A DNA stretch of 64,000 nt from positions 992,001 to 1,056,000 of the forward strand of contig OY970240.1 of assembly GCA_963715445.1 (NCBI GenBank), written 5' to 3'. The notes under the pieces are model-generated. The model saw only the letters and a program-made list of their open reading frames with translations. It was not told where the DNA came from and did no database searches. Positions 49,307 through 58,153 of this stretch are shown here, one piece after another (the stretch's first letter is position 1; the number at the start of each line of letters is the position of its first letter). Position numbers and translations under genes: made by a program. This DNA is from JAAYBF01 sp963715445 (GTDB lineage Bacteria > Actinomycetota > Thermoleophilia > Solirubrobacterales > Thermoleophilaceae).

Positions 49307-50943
49307 GGATCCACCAGCACGCCGGGGTTGAGGATCGCACCGGAATCGAGCTCGCGCTTCGCCGCCCGCAGAGCGGCCGCGAAGGGCTCCGGCCGCTGAC
49401 GGTCGTACCACGGGCGATGGTCGCGCCCGACGGCGTGGTGGTGCGTGATCGTCCCGCCCGCGGCGAGAAGGGCCTCGGAGGCCGCGTGCTTGACCTCCGC
49501 CCACTGCTCGAGCTCCGATCCGCGCCGCGCCGGTGCGAGCACGGTGAAGTAGGGCGCCGCGCCGTCCGGATAGAGGTGCGTCAGGCGGCATGTGACGCGA
49601 CCGGCGCCGCAGACCTCGGTGACCGCCCGCTCGACCGCCTCCCGCACCGCGGCGACGAAGCCCTCGAAGCGATCCCACGTGATCGCCGTCTCGAACGTCT
49701 CGGCGATCACGCCCGCGGCGACCATCGTGTCGCGCAGGTAAGGGGCCTGCAGGAACGTGTCGCGCCACGCGCCCTCCGCCTCGCCACGGCTCCCTCGCCC
49801 CGCCTCGCCGCCCTCGGGCCCCCGCAGGGTCGGCTCGCCGTGCGGGGCGCCGCCATGGTCCCCGCAGCACTCGAGCGCGCGCTCGAGCCAGGCGTCGAGC
49901 GGATGGTCCGCCGACTCGAAGCCCAGCACGAGCAGCGCGCCGCCGTCCGGCAGCGCGCCCGTCAGCTCGGCCTCGGCCGGGTCGAGCACCCGGCAGTTGG
50001 AGGGGTGAAGGCCGGACTGCGCCAGGTCGCGCGCGGCACGAGCCGCCGCCGCCAGGCCGTCGAAGCGGACGCCGGCCGAGGCGCGGAAGAGCGGCCGCTC
50101 GTGGACGCGCACCCATGCCTCGGTGATCACGCCGAGGATGCCCTCGGATCCGATCAGCATCCGGTCGGGGCTCGGGCCCGCTCCTGAGCCGGGCAGGCGC
50201 CGGCTCTCCCACCAGCCGCCGCTCGGAGTCAGCGCGCGGACCGACTCCACGAAGTCGTCGATGTGCGTCCACACGGTGGCGAAGTGCCCGCCCGCGCGCG
50301 TGGCGATCCACCCGCCGAGGGTCGAGTACTCGAACGACTGGGGGAAGTGGCGCAGCGTGAGCCCGTGCTCGGCCAGCTGCGCGTTCAAGTCCGGCCCGAG
50401 CACGCCGGCCTGGATCCGCGCCGCGCGCGAGGCCTTGTCCACCTCCAGCACCCGCCGCATCCCCTTGAGGTCGATCGTCACCGCTCCCGCGTAGGCGTCC
50501 GGCACCAGCGGCTCCACTCCGCCCACCACGCTCGTGCCTCCCCCGAAAGGGATCGCAGCCGCGCCCGCGTCCGCGCACCAGTCGAGCACGCGCTCTAGCT
50601 CCGCCTCGTCACGAGGGCGCGCGATCACGTCGGGCGGGTTCGGGAACTCGCCGCGGAAGCCGCGCACCACGTCGCGGTAGGACTTGCCGTAGGTGTGAGC
50701 GGCGCGGGCCCAGGTGTCGGAGCGGCAGATCTCGGCCAGCGCCGGCGGCGGCTCGAGCCGCGGCGGGCGAAGATCGAGCCTGTCGAGCGGCACCGGCCGC
50801 TCGGCCTCTGCGGCGCCGAAGCCGAGGTGAGCGGTGATCGCCCGCGCCTGCTCGACCACCTGGTCGTGCGGAGGCTGCTGGTCCTCGTAGCCCCAGCCCC
50901 AGTGCTTCAGCCGCCGTGATCGCTCTTCCGCCACCGCAGAGAC
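49303..50943 (-). CDS. FAD-binding oxidase (alkyldihydroxyacetone-phosphate synthase-like)
   Basis: The protein has about 546 residues. The FAD_binding_4 domain has PFGGGTSVVGGVEP, and RHFPQSFEYSTLGGWIATRA is characteristic of the AGPS branch. The C-terminal FAD-oxidase domain ends in GAILNPGVLVDP. In eukaryotes this family makes ether-lipid precursors; bacterial relatives vary widely, including D-lactate and glycolate oxidase-like proteins. GTG at 50943 (VSAVAEERSRRLKHWGWG) is the likely start; upstream GTGs are possible. Coupling to the MBL gene suggests a shared substrate or product. Confidence 0.8.
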   Translation of the reverse strand, partial: VSAVAEERSRRLKHWGWGYEDQQPPHDQVVEQARAITAHLGFGAAEAERPVPLDRLDLRPPRLEPPPALAEICRSDTWARAAHTYGKSYRDVVRGFRGEFPNPPDVIARPRDEAELERVLDWCADAGAAAIPFGGGTSVVGGVEPLVPDAYAGAVTIDLKGMRRVLEVDKASRAARIQAGVLGPDLNAQLAEHGLTLRHFPQSFEYSTLGGWIATRAGGHFATVWTHIDDFVESVRALTPSGGWWESRRLPGSGAGPSPDRMLIGSEGILGVITEAWVRVHERPLFRASAGVRFDGLAAAARAARDLAQSGLHPSNCRVLDPAEAELTGALPDGGALLVLGFESADHPLDAWLERALECCGDHGGAPHGEPTLRGPEGGEAGRGSRGEAEGAWRDTFLQAPYLRDTMVAAGVIAETFETAITWDRFEGFVAAVREAVERAVTEVCGAGRVTCRLTHLYPDGAAPYFTVLAPARRGSELEQWAEVKHAASEALLAAGGTITHHHAVGRDHRPWYDRQRPEPFAAALRAAKRELDSGAILNPGVLVDP

Positions 50944-51024
50944 TCTTTCACGGACCGCCTCGGGCGGCCCGCGGCGGGGGCTGCCTCGGGTGGCCGGCTC
51001 CGAGAGATAGAGTTGGGAGAGGCG

Positions 51025-54000
51025 ATGGCCGACCCGCAAACCACCGTGCAGATCGTGATGCCCGCGATGGGCGAGTCCGTGACGGAGGGTGTCGTGCTTG
51101 GGTGGCTGAAGCAGGTCGGCGATGCGGTAGCCCTCGACGAGCCGCTCGTGGAGATCTCCACCGACAAGGTCGACGCCGAGGTCCCGTCACCCGTCGCCGG
51201 GATCCTCACGAAGATCAACGTCGAGGCGGACGAGACCGTGGAGGTCGGCGCCGTGCTCGGCGAGATCGAGGCCGGCGAGGTGCCCCCGGCGGCTGCGCAG
51301 CCCGCCGGCACGCCCTCTTCGGCCGAATCGAACGGATCGTCCGGAGGCGATGACGGCAAGCCCGGCGAGATCGTGGAGGTGACGTTCCCCGAGATGGGCG
51401 ACTCGGTCATCGAGGGGACGATCCTCGAGTGGCGCGTCGCCCCGGGCGACTCGGTGGCGGTCGACGACCCGCTCGTGGAGATCTCCACCGACAAGGTCGA
51501 CGCCGAGGTCCCGTCACCCGTGGCCGGCAAGGTCACCGAGGTGCTGGCGGAGGTGGACTCGACGGTGCCGATCGGCACGCTGCTCTGCCGCATCGAGGCA
51601 GGCGCGGGCGGCGCACCGAAGGCAGCCGGCCAGGCTGCCGCCCCGGCCGCACCGCAGGCGGCGGCCAAGCCGAGCGCCGGCACCGCCTCGAGCGGGAACG
51701 GCGGCGGGGACGCCACGCCGGTCGCCGCGCGCATGGCGGCACAGCACGGGATCGACATATCCGCCCTCAGCGGCACCGGCCCCCGCGGACGGGTCACCAA
51801 GGCCGACGTGGGGAACGCCCTGTCCGGCAACGGAGGGAGCGGGACGGCGGCAGCCCCGACGCCGCCGGCCGAGTCGGAGGCGGACGCCGTGCCGATCAGG
51901 GGGCCCGCCGCGACGCTCGCCCGCTTCATGGACGAGAGCCGCGCGATCCCAACCGCCACGAGCTTCAGGACCCTTCCGGTGGACACGCTGGCCGCCCATC
52001 GCCAGGAGTTGAAGACGGCAGGCCGCAAGCTCTCCTTCACGCACCTGATCGCCTGGGCGATCGTGCGGGCCACGGACTCCATGCCCGTGATGGCCAACTC
52101 GTTCGCCGAGGTGGACGGCAAGCCCCAGCGCGTCAAGCCGCACGCCGTGAGCCTCGGCCTGGCCGTGGATGCCGAGCGCAAGGACGGCAGCCGCTCGCTC
52201 GTCGTGCCGGTGATCCACAACGCATCCACGCTCGGCTTCACCGAGTTCGTGTTCGCCTACGACGAGCTCGTGGCCGGCGCGCGTGACAACAAGCTCCCCG
52301 CCGACGCGTACCAGGGCGCCAACATCACCCTGACCAACCCGGGCGGGATCGGCACCGTCGCCTCGGTGCCGAGGCTCATGCCGGGCCAGGGGACGATCAT
52401 CGCCACCGGCGCGATCGGCTTCCCGGCGGGGCTCGCCCAGGCCAGCCCGGCACGGCTCGCGGAGATCGGCGTGGCGAAGGTCATGACGATGACCTCGACC
52501 TACGACCACCGGGTCATCCAGGGCGCGGAGTCGGGCCAGTTCCTGAAGCGGATCGACGAGCTGCTCCAGGGCGGCGACCGCTTCTACGAGGACGTCTTCG
52601 GCGCCCTCGGCGTGACGCTCGGACAGCTCGAGGACCTGGACGGACAAGCCGCGGTGACCGCCTCCGAGCCCGTGCCGGCCACCACCACCCCCGCCGCCAC
52701 GGGGGTCGCCGACGAGGCGCTGATGCAGGCCGTCCAGGCCGCCACCTCCGTGATCAAGGCGCACCGCGTGCACGGGCACCTGGCCGCGCACCTCGACCCG
52801 CTCGGCACGCCGCCGCGCGGCGACCCCGCGCTCGAGCCGGAGTCGGTGAACCTGACGCCCGAGCTGATGGAGCGGATCCCCGCCTCGGTGCTGCGCGTCG
52901 CGGTTCCCGGGAAGACCTTCGCCGACGCCCTTCCGCACCTGCGGGAGACATACACCGGCACGATCGCCTACGAGGTCGAGCACATCGCAGGCCACAACCG
53001 ACGCGTCTGGCTGCGCCAGAACATCGAGTCGGGCACCTATCGCAAGCCGCTCTCCGCGGACGAGCGACGGACCCTCCTCGACCGCCTCTCCCAGGTCGAG
53101 GCGCTCGAGAACTACCTGCACAAGGCGTTCCTGGGCAAGAAGCAGTTCTCGATCGAGGGGCTCGACGTGCTCGTGCCGATGCTCGACGAGGCCGTGGAGC
53201 TGTTCGCGCAGACCGGCACGCGCGAGGTGGTCCTCGGCATGGCCCACCGCGGAAGGCTCAACGTGCTCGCCCACACGGTCGGCCAGCCCTACGGGTCGAT
53301 CCTGGTCGAGTTCGAGGGCGAGCAGACCCTCTCGGCGGACACCGCCGCGCCCGAGGGAGGCACCGGCGACGTCAAGTACCACTACGGCGCATCAGGCACC
53401 TACACGACCCGCGGCGGCAAGGACATCACCGTCGCCCTCGCCCCCAACCCGAGCCACCTTGAGTACGTGAACCCCGTCATCGAGGGCTGGGCGCGCGCCG
53501 ATCAGACGAGCCGCGAGGGACACGAGATCGTGCACGACCCGAACCGCGTGGTGCCCATCCTGATCCACGGCGACGCCGCCTTCCCCGGCCAGGGCATCGT
53601 GGCCGAGACGCTCAACCTGCAGGCGCTGCAGGGCTACAGCACCGGCGGGACCGTGCACATCATCGCCAACAACCAGCTCGGCTTCACCACCGATCCGGTG
53701 GACAGCCGCTCGACCCGCTGGGCATCGGACCTCGCCAAGGGATTCGACATCCCGATCATCCACGTCAACGCCGATGACGTGGAGGCGTGCATCGCCGCAA
53801 TGCGCCTGGCCGTGGGCTTCCGCAACGAGTTCGGCCGCGACGCCCTGATCGACCTGATCGGCTACCGGCGCTTCGGCCACAACGAGACGGACGAGCCGGC
53901 CTACACCCAGCCGCGCATGTACGAGCGGATCAAGCACCACCCGCCGGTGCGCAAGCTCTACGCCGACGTGCTCGCCAAGGAGGGCATCGTGTCCTCCAAG

Positions 54001-55362
54001 GAGGCCGAGAAGATGGCCGCCGATGCGCACCAGACGGTCGCGAGCGCCCACGTGGACCTCAAGGAGCAGATGGCCGGCCCGCCCGAGACCGGCGAGCGTG
54101 AGATCGACCGGACGATGAGCCCGGAGCCGAAGACGACGCTGCCGGAGGACCTCCTGCGCTCGCTGAACGAGCAGATCGTGCAGACCCCCGAGGGCTTCGA
54201 GGTGCATCGCAAGCTGGCGCCGTTCCTGGAGCGCCGCCGCGCCGCACTCGAGCCGGGCGGCAAGGTGGACTGGGCGCACGCAGAATCGCTCGCGTTCGCC
54301 TCCCTGCTGGCGCTCGGCGTGCCGATCCGCCTGACCGGGCAGGACACCGAGCGCGGCACCTTCAGCCAGCGGCACCTCGTGCTGCACGACTCCACCTCGG
54401 GCGAGCGCTGGTGCCCGCTTCAGCACCTCGAGAGCGCCGTGTCGCCGTTCGAGCTCTACAACAGCCCGCTCTCCGAGCAGGCCTGCCTCGGCTTCGAGTA
54501 CGGCTACTCGATCCAGGACCCCAACGCGCTGGTGCTCTGGGAGGCGCAGTTCGGCGACTTCGTGAACTCCGCCCAGGTGATCATCGATCAGTTCATGGTC
54601 TCCGGCCTGACCAAGTGGGGTCAGACCTCGCGCCTGACGATGCTGCTCCCTCACGGCTACGAGGGCTCGGGCCCGGAGCACTCCTCCGGCCGCGTCGAGC
54701 GCTTCCTGCAGGCCTGCGCGGAGGGTAACATCCGCGTTGCGAACTGCACCACGCCGGCCCAGTACTTCCATCTGCTGCGCCGCCAGGCGCTCGTTTCGAA
54801 GGCGCGGCCGCTGGTGATCATGACCCCGAAGAGCCTGCTGCGCCTGCCCGCGGCCACCTCCGGCTTCGACGAGCTCTACGAGGGCGAGTTCCGGCGCGTG
54901 CTGGACGATCCCGCGCTGCCCGCCGGGCGCGACAAGGTGACCAAGCTGGTGCTCTGCTCGGGCAAGGTCTACTACGACATCGTCGGCCACGAGAAGCGGT
55001 CGGCGGCCGAGCACATCGCGGTGGCGCGCGTGGAGATGCTCTACCCCTTCCCGGAGCGCCAGCTCAAGGACCTGATGAAGAGCTACCCGAGCCTCGAGCG
55101 GGTTGTCTGGGTACAGGAGGAGCCGCGCAACATGGGCCCGCGCGCCTTCATGCGGCGCAGGATGGCGGGGATCCTCCCCGAGAACCTGAGCTACCTCTAC
55201 GTGGGCCGCCAGCTGCGCGCTGCCCAGAGCGAGGGCTACTCCGCCGCGCACCGCAAGGAGCAGGCGCGGATCGTGAGCGTGGCGCTGGACCTCGAGGAGG
55301 ACATCCTCAGCCCGGACCGCTCAGCCGAGCGCCCCCAGCTCGCGCCCTCCGACGGCAGCTAG
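51025..55362 (+). CDS. kgd: 2-oxoglutarate dehydrogenase mega-fusion: 2x lipoyl, PSBD, E2 core, E1 (Kgd/OdhA type)
   Basis: The protein has 1445 residues. Two lipoyl domains (about 5-80 and 115-190) each carry the lipoylation lysine in EISTDKVDAE (Lys48 and Lys157). A peripheral-subunit-binding domain lies at about 231-265 (TPVAARMAAQHGIDISAL). The E2 acyltransferase core covers about 290-535, with YDHRVIQGAESG (His495; the usual Asp is Gln, as in Kgd/OdhA). The E1 domain covers about 560-1445 with the thiamine-diphosphate motif GDAAFPGQGIVAE through ANNQLGF, HRGRLNVLAH and GYRRFGHNE. It should convert 2-oxoglutarate to succinyl-CoA with E3 supplied in trans. ATG 51025 has GGGAGA 4 bases upstream. 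The known mycobacterial enzyme lacks lipoyl domains and PSBD. Confidence 0.93.
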   Translation: MADPQTTVQIVMPAMGESVTEGVVLGWLKQVGDAVALDEPLVEISTDKVDAEVPSPVAGILTKINVEADETVEVGAVLGEIEAGEVPPAAAQPAGTPSSAESNGSSGGDDGKPGEIVEVTFPEMGDSVIEGTILEWRVAPGDSVAVDDPLVEISTDKVDAEVPSPVAGKVTEVLAEVDSTVPIGTLLCRIEAGAGGAPKAAGQAAAPAAPQAAAKPSAGTASSGNGGGDATPVAARMAAQHGIDISALSGTGPRGRVTKADVGNALSGNGGSGTAAAPTPPAESEADAVPIRGPAATLARFMDESRAIPTATSFRTLPVDTLAAHRQELKTAGRKLSFTHLIAWAIVRATDSMPVMANSFAEVDGKPQRVKPHAVSLGLAVDAERKDGSRSLVVPVIHNASTLGFTEFVFAYDELVAGARDNKLPADAYQGANITLTNPGGIGTVASVPRLMPGQGTIIATGAIGFPAGLAQASPARLAEIGVAKVMTMTSTYDHRVIQGAESGQFLKRIDELLQGGDRFYEDVFGALGVTLGQLEDLDGQAAVTASEPVPATTTPAATGVADEALMQAVQAATSVIKAHRVHGHLAAHLDPLGTPPRGDPALEPESVNLTPELMERIPASVLRVAVPGKTFADALPHLRETYTGTIAYEVEHIAGHNRRVWLRQNIESGTYRKPLSADERRTLLDRLSQVEALENYLHKAFLGKKQFSIEGLDVLVPMLDEAVELFAQTGTREVVLGMAHRGRLNVLAHTVGQPYGSILVEFEGEQTLSADTAAPEGGTGDVKYHYGASGTYTTRGGKDITVALAPNPSHLEYVNPVIEGWARADQTSREGHEIVHDPNRVVPILIHGDAAFPGQGIVAETLNLQALQGYSTGGTVHIIANNQLGFTTDPVDSRSTRWASDLAKGFDIPIIHVNADDVEACIAAMRLAVGFRNEFGRDALIDLIGYRRFGHNETDEPAYTQPRMYERIKHHPPVRKLYADVLAKEGIVSSKEAEKMAADAHQTVASAHVDLKEQMAGPPETGEREIDRTMSPEPKTTLPEDLLRSLNEQIVQTPEGFEVHRKLAPFLERRRAALEPGGKVDWAHAESLAFASLLALGVPIRLTGQDTERGTFSQRHLVLHDSTSGERWCPLQHLESAVSPFELYNSPLSEQACLGFEYGYSIQDPNALVLWEAQFGDFVNSAQVIIDQFMVSGLTKWGQTSRLTMLLPHGYEGSGPEHSSGRVERFLQACAEGNIRVANCTTPAQYFHLLRRQALVSKARPLVIMTPKSLLRLPAATSGFDELYEGEFRRVLDDPALPAGRDKVTKLVLCSGKVYYDIVGHEKRSAAEHIAVARVEMLYPFPERQLKDLMKSYPSLERVVWVQEEPRNMGPRAFMRRRMAGILPENLSYLYVGRQLRAAQSEGYSAAHRKEQARIVSVALDLEEDILSPDRSAERPQLAPSDGS
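51142..51521 (+). repeat. Two identical 53-bp copies in the paired lipoyl domains
   Basis: The bases 51142-51194 and 51469-51521 are identical (53 of 53) and offset by 327 bases (109 codons). They cover the lipoylation lysine regions of the two lipoyl domains, while the rest of the domains has diverged. Recent gene conversion or selection at the codon level would explain this. Confidence 0.85.
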
Positions 55363-55380
55363 CCGCCCAGCCAAGCCAGC

Positions 55381-55400
55381 GTTCGCACGATCATGCGAAC
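55381..55400. terminator. Hairpin between the 2-oxoglutarate dehydrogenase fusion and the convergent SDR gene
   Basis: GTTCGCA-CGATCA-TGCGAAC is a perfect 7-bp stem with a 6-base loop, located 18 bases after the fusion-gene stop and before the SDR stop codon on the other strand. Confidence 0.5.
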
Positions 55401-55418
55401 CCTCCGGGTCCTGCGGCG

Positions 55419-56216
55419 CTAGCGCTTGGACACTTGGCCGCGCGCGATGCTCTCGGCTATCTGAGCGCCGCCGAGGCGGCGCTGAGCCGCCCCCACGGTG
55501 CGCGGAGCCACTCCGGCGAGGAGCGCACCGAACCGGACGAAGCCCGGCGCCACGTTGATCTCGAGCTTGTCGTGCTCGATCCCGCGCGAGACGGCCTTCG
55601 CCACGCGCCTGGGCGTGCTCGTGCCGACGTAGAACGGGAGCTTCGCGCCGCTGTCGTGGAGCAGGCCGGCGTCGCGGACGAAGCCGGGGAAGACCGTTGT
55701 GACCCCGATCCCGCTGCCGACGAGATCGTTGTGGAGGCCGAGCGCGAACCCGCGCAGCCCGAACTTGGTGGCGGCGTAGAGCGACGCGCCGGGGCTCGCG
55801 ACCTTGCCCGACATCGATGACATGAAGACGATGTGCCCGTAGCCGCGCTCCTTCATAGCCGGCAGCAGGGCGCGCGTCAGCTGGATCGGAGCGCGCAGGT
55901 TGACGTCGAGCACGCGGTCGACCTGGGCGGTTTCGAAGCCGAGCAGGTTGCCGCTTCCGGGCAGCCCGGCGTTGGCTACCAGCACATCCACCCGCCCGGC
56001 CCGTTCGGCGAGCGCCGCCACCGAGGCCAAGTCGCTCAGGTCGGCCGGCAGCACCTCGGCCCGGCCGCCCAGCTCCGAGCGCAGATCCTCGAGCAGATCG
56101 ACCCGGCGGGCGGTGAGCACGAGATCTGCGCCGCGTGCGTGGAGCCGCCGCGCGATCGCGCCGCCCAGCCCCCCGGAGGCGCCGGTCAAGAGCACCCGTG
56201 AGCCGGTCAGATCCAC
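55419..56216 (-). CDS. Short-chain dehydrogenase/reductase
   Basis: This 265-residue classical SDR has LLTGASGGLGGAIARRL (cofactor binding), the NAG motif in VANAGLPGSG, the catalytic Ser in VFMSSMSGKV and YAATKFG. It is intact, in contrast to the frameshifted SDR at 4556. Substrate unknown. The ATG lies 84 bases before tRNA-Asp on the opposite strand. Confidence 0.88.
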   Translation of the reverse strand: MDLTGSRVLLTGASGGLGGAIARRLHARGADLVLTARRVDLLEDLRSELGGRAEVLPADLSDLASVAALAERAGRVDVLVANAGLPGSGNLLGFETAQVDRVLDVNLRAPIQLTRALLPAMKERGYGHIVFMSSMSGKVASPGASLYAATKFGLRGFALGLHNDLVGSGIGVTTVFPGFVRDAGLLHDSGAKLPFYVGTSTPRRVAKAVSRGIEHDKLEINVAPGFVRFGALLAGVAPRTVGAAQRRLGGAQIAESIARGQVSKR

Positions 56217-56300
56217 GCCGACAGGCTACTCAACGCCAGCAGCCGTCGAGCCCAGTGCGGGATCGCGTGCGCCGCACTCCGCTATCCTCTCCAACCGCGA

Positions 56301-56374
56301 GCGGGCGTAGCTCAGTTGGTTAGAGCGCCGCCCTGTCACGGCGGAGGTCGCCGGTTCGAGTCCGGTCGCTCGCG
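56301..56374 (+). tRNA. tRNA-Asp (GTC)
   Basis: The 74-base gene has acceptor stem GCGGGCG/CGCTCGC (one G-U pair), TA at positions 8-9, D-arm GCTC-AGTTGGTTA-GAGC, anticodon loop with GTC at 56335-56337, T-loop TTCGAGT and discriminator G73, expected for aspartate. The CCA is not encoded. A strong hairpin follows 6 bases downstream. Confidence 0.97.
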
Positions 56375-56380
56375 CTTCAT

Positions 56381-56405
56381 GAAGCCCGCTCCTCGAGCGG
56401 GCTTC
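56381..56405 (+). terminator. Stem-loop terminator of tRNA-Asp
   Basis: GAAGCCCGCTC-CTC-GAGCGGGCTTC forms an 11-bp perfect stem with a 3-base loop, 6 bases after the tRNA. It sits 28 bases before the VOC gene start. Confidence 0.8.
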
Positions 56406-56433
56406 GTCGTTCCAGGCCGCTACCGTCAAGCGC

Positions 56434-56871
56434 ATGACGATCCAACGCATGGAACATGTGGGCATCGTGGTCGACGATCTCGCGGCCGCGACGGCGTTCT
56501 TCGTCGCGCTTGGGCTCGAAGTGGAGGGCGAGGCGTCCGTCGAAGGCGGGTTGGTGGACCGCATCAACGGGCTCGAGGGCGTCCGGGCGGACATCGTGAT
56601 GCTGCGGACCCCAGATGGCAACGGCAAGGTCGAGCTGGCCAAGTACCGCTCGCCCGTGTACGAAGGCGACGACGGGCCGGCGCCGGCCAACGCGCCGGGC
56701 ATCCGCCACCTCCTCTTCGTCGTCGACGACATCGAGACATCCCTCGCCGACCTCCGAGCGCAGGGCGGCGAGCTCGTCGGCGAGCTGGTGAACTACGAGA
56801 ACAGCTACTGGCTCTGCTACGTGCGCGGTCCGGCGGGGATCATCGTCGAGCTGGCGGAGAAGATCGGCTGA
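56434..56871 (+). CDS. VOC-superfamily (glyoxalase-type) metalloprotein
   Basis: This 145-residue protein begins RMEHVGIVVDDLAAATAFFVALG, a VOC fold entry with a metal-binding His. A second His is in GIRHLLFVVDDIETSL, and a Glu in GPAGIIVELAEKIG completes the usual metal site. VOC proteins include glyoxalase I, dioxygenases, epimerases and antibiotic-binding proteins. No further specificity is evident. Confidence 0.85.
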   Translation: MTIQRMEHVGIVVDDLAAATAFFVALGLEVEGEASVEGGLVDRINGLEGVRADIVMLRTPDGNGKVELAKYRSPVYEGDDGPAPANAPGIRHLLFVVDDIETSLADLRAQGGELVGELVNYENSYWLCYVRGPAGIIVELAEKIG

Positions 56872-56944
56872 GGGCTCCGACCGTCGGCCCGTGACCGGGT
56901 ATTCCCTCAAGCCTCGACCCAAGCTAGAGGCTTAGCGGATCAGC

Positions 56945-57046
56945 GCGAAATGTTCACCTCTGCAGGTGATTCGCTGCGAAGCTTGCTTCCTCACATCTCG
57001 TCGATGAAGTTTTTAACCATTTCGAGGTGTGAAACCCGGGCATCTT
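56945..57046 (+). ncRNA. Possible GEMM-like structured leader (weak)
   Basis: The order GCGAAA (56945), hairpin TCACCT-CTGC-AGGTGA (56954-56969), GCTGCGAAGC (56973-56982), hairpin TCACATCTCG/CGAGGTGTGA (56991-57032) and CCCGGGC (57035-57041) parallels the two candidates upstream of the other secreted proteins. No element is an exact GEMM match, so this may be a chance arrangement of stable hairpins. Confidence 0.22.
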
Positions 57047-57082
57047 GGTATGAGGAACAGGATGAAGCACGAAGGCGAATCA

Positions 57083-58153
57083 ATGGGCATGCCCCGCACG
57101 GCGCTGATCGCCTCGACTGCCGTGGCTGTGTTCCTGACGATTCTCGTGACGCCTGCATCGGCGGCGGCGCTCCGCGTCTCCGACGTCATCGACCAGGTGA
57201 CGACGGGCTCCACGAGCGCCCCCTCGGCTCCGCAGACGGTCGCCCCCGAGCCCGCCTCGGCGCCTCAGCCTCAGCGCCCCGACGTCCAGGCTCCCCAGTC
57301 CCCGGTGGTGCGCACCCCGGCGCCACCGGAGCGCGTCGTGAACGCGGGGCCGGTCGGATCGGCTCTGCGTAAGACCGGCGCATCCCCGGCCCCGGCTCGA
57401 ACACTGGACAAGACCCTCGCGGTGGTCGACCGCGTGGCGGCGCCCGTGTCCCACACGGTCGGCTCCGTGGTCCGCCGTGCCACCGACTCCCCCGCGTCTC
57501 GCGCCGTGGGCTCCGTGGTTGACCGAGTAGTCGACTTGCCTGCATCCGGCACCGTCGGCTCCATCGTTGACCGCGTCGGCTTGCCCCTGCCGGGCCCTGT
57601 TGGCGCCATCCTTGACCGCGTGACCGGCTTGCCCTTGCCGGGCCCTGTTGGCGCCATCCTTGATCGTGCCGTCGGCTCGCCGATCGGGACGCCGGCGGCG
57701 CCGAGTTCGGTCACTCGCTCATGGTCGCCCGCGCTTGAAGGGACCGCTCCCGCCGGCGGGGCCATCGACCCAGCCGCTCGCACTTTCGTTCCCGGCGTCG
57801 GTGGCGTGCTCGGTCTCGAGATCCAGCGTGCCGGCAGCTCAAATGGGGCGGCGGCGGGTTGGACGCCCCCGGGCTTCGTCGCCGGAGTACCCCAGTATCG
57901 GGGCGCACCTGCCTACGGTGCCGCGGCCGGCCAACCGCGCGACGCCGCGCCGAGCGACGAGCCGAGCCCCACGCACACGACGAATCTCCTGTCGAGCGCC
58001 GCCGCCAGCGCTGGCGGCTCTTCCGCCGCATTCGGGTTCGCGCTGTTGCTGCTGCTCACGCTCATGATTCCCAAGCTTCTTCTCATCGGCAGGGAGGCAC
58101 CGGCAATCCTGCGACCGGTGGCCTTCCTGGCTCTGCTCGAACGCCCTGGCTAG
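57083..58153 (+). CDS. Repetitive membrane-anchored secreted protein
   Basis: The protein has about 356 residues (ATG 57083, with GAAGG 8 bases upstream). A signal peptide (TALIASTAVAVFLTILVTPA) precedes a Pro/Ala/Gln-rich segment and then degenerate repeats of 16-18 residues of the type VGSVVDRV and GPVGAILDRVTGLPLP (about residues 120-205). A Gly/Ser/Pro-rich region ends in a hydrophobic helix (AAFGFALLLLLTLMIPKLLL) followed by a basic-then-nonpolar tail, suggesting a surface anchor. No named domain is recognised. It precedes the modular Gly/Asp-rich protein by 90 bases and may work with it. Confidence 0.75.
   Translation: MGMPRTALIASTAVAVFLTILVTPASAAALRVSDVIDQVTTGSTSAPSAPQTVAPEPASAPQPQRPDVQAPQSPVVRTPAPPERVVNAGPVGSALRKTGASPAPARTLDKTLAVVDRVAAPVSHTVGSVVRRATDSPASRAVGSVVDRVVDLPASGTVGSIVDRVGLPLPGPVGAILDRVTGLPLPGPVGAILDRAVGSPIGTPAAPSSVTRSWSPALEGTAPAGGAIDPAARTFVPGVGGVLGLEIQRAGSSNGAAAGWTPPGFVAGVPQYRGAPAYGAAAGQPRDAAPSDEPSPTHTTNLLSSAAASAGGSSAAFGFALLLLLTLMIPKLLLIGREAPAILRPVAFLALLERPG
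57578..57663 (+). repeat. Near-identical 48-bp tandem repeats in the surface protein
   Basis: 38-base blocks at 57578-57615 and 57626-57663 differ by one base and are spaced by 48 bases (16 codons). They encode GLPLPGPVGAILD. Older, more diverged copies precede them. Confidence 0.8.

Noticed and set aside
51013..51024. TTG at 51013 as the start of the 2-oxoglutarate dehydrogenase fusion
   Set aside because: The GGGAGA ribosome-binding site lies between TTG and ATG 51025, so it can only serve the ATG.
53392..55251. A 619-codon frame on the minus strand inside the 2-oxoglutarate dehydrogenase gene
   Set aside because: The plus-strand frame has all E1 motifs and uninterrupted homology. The minus frame has none.
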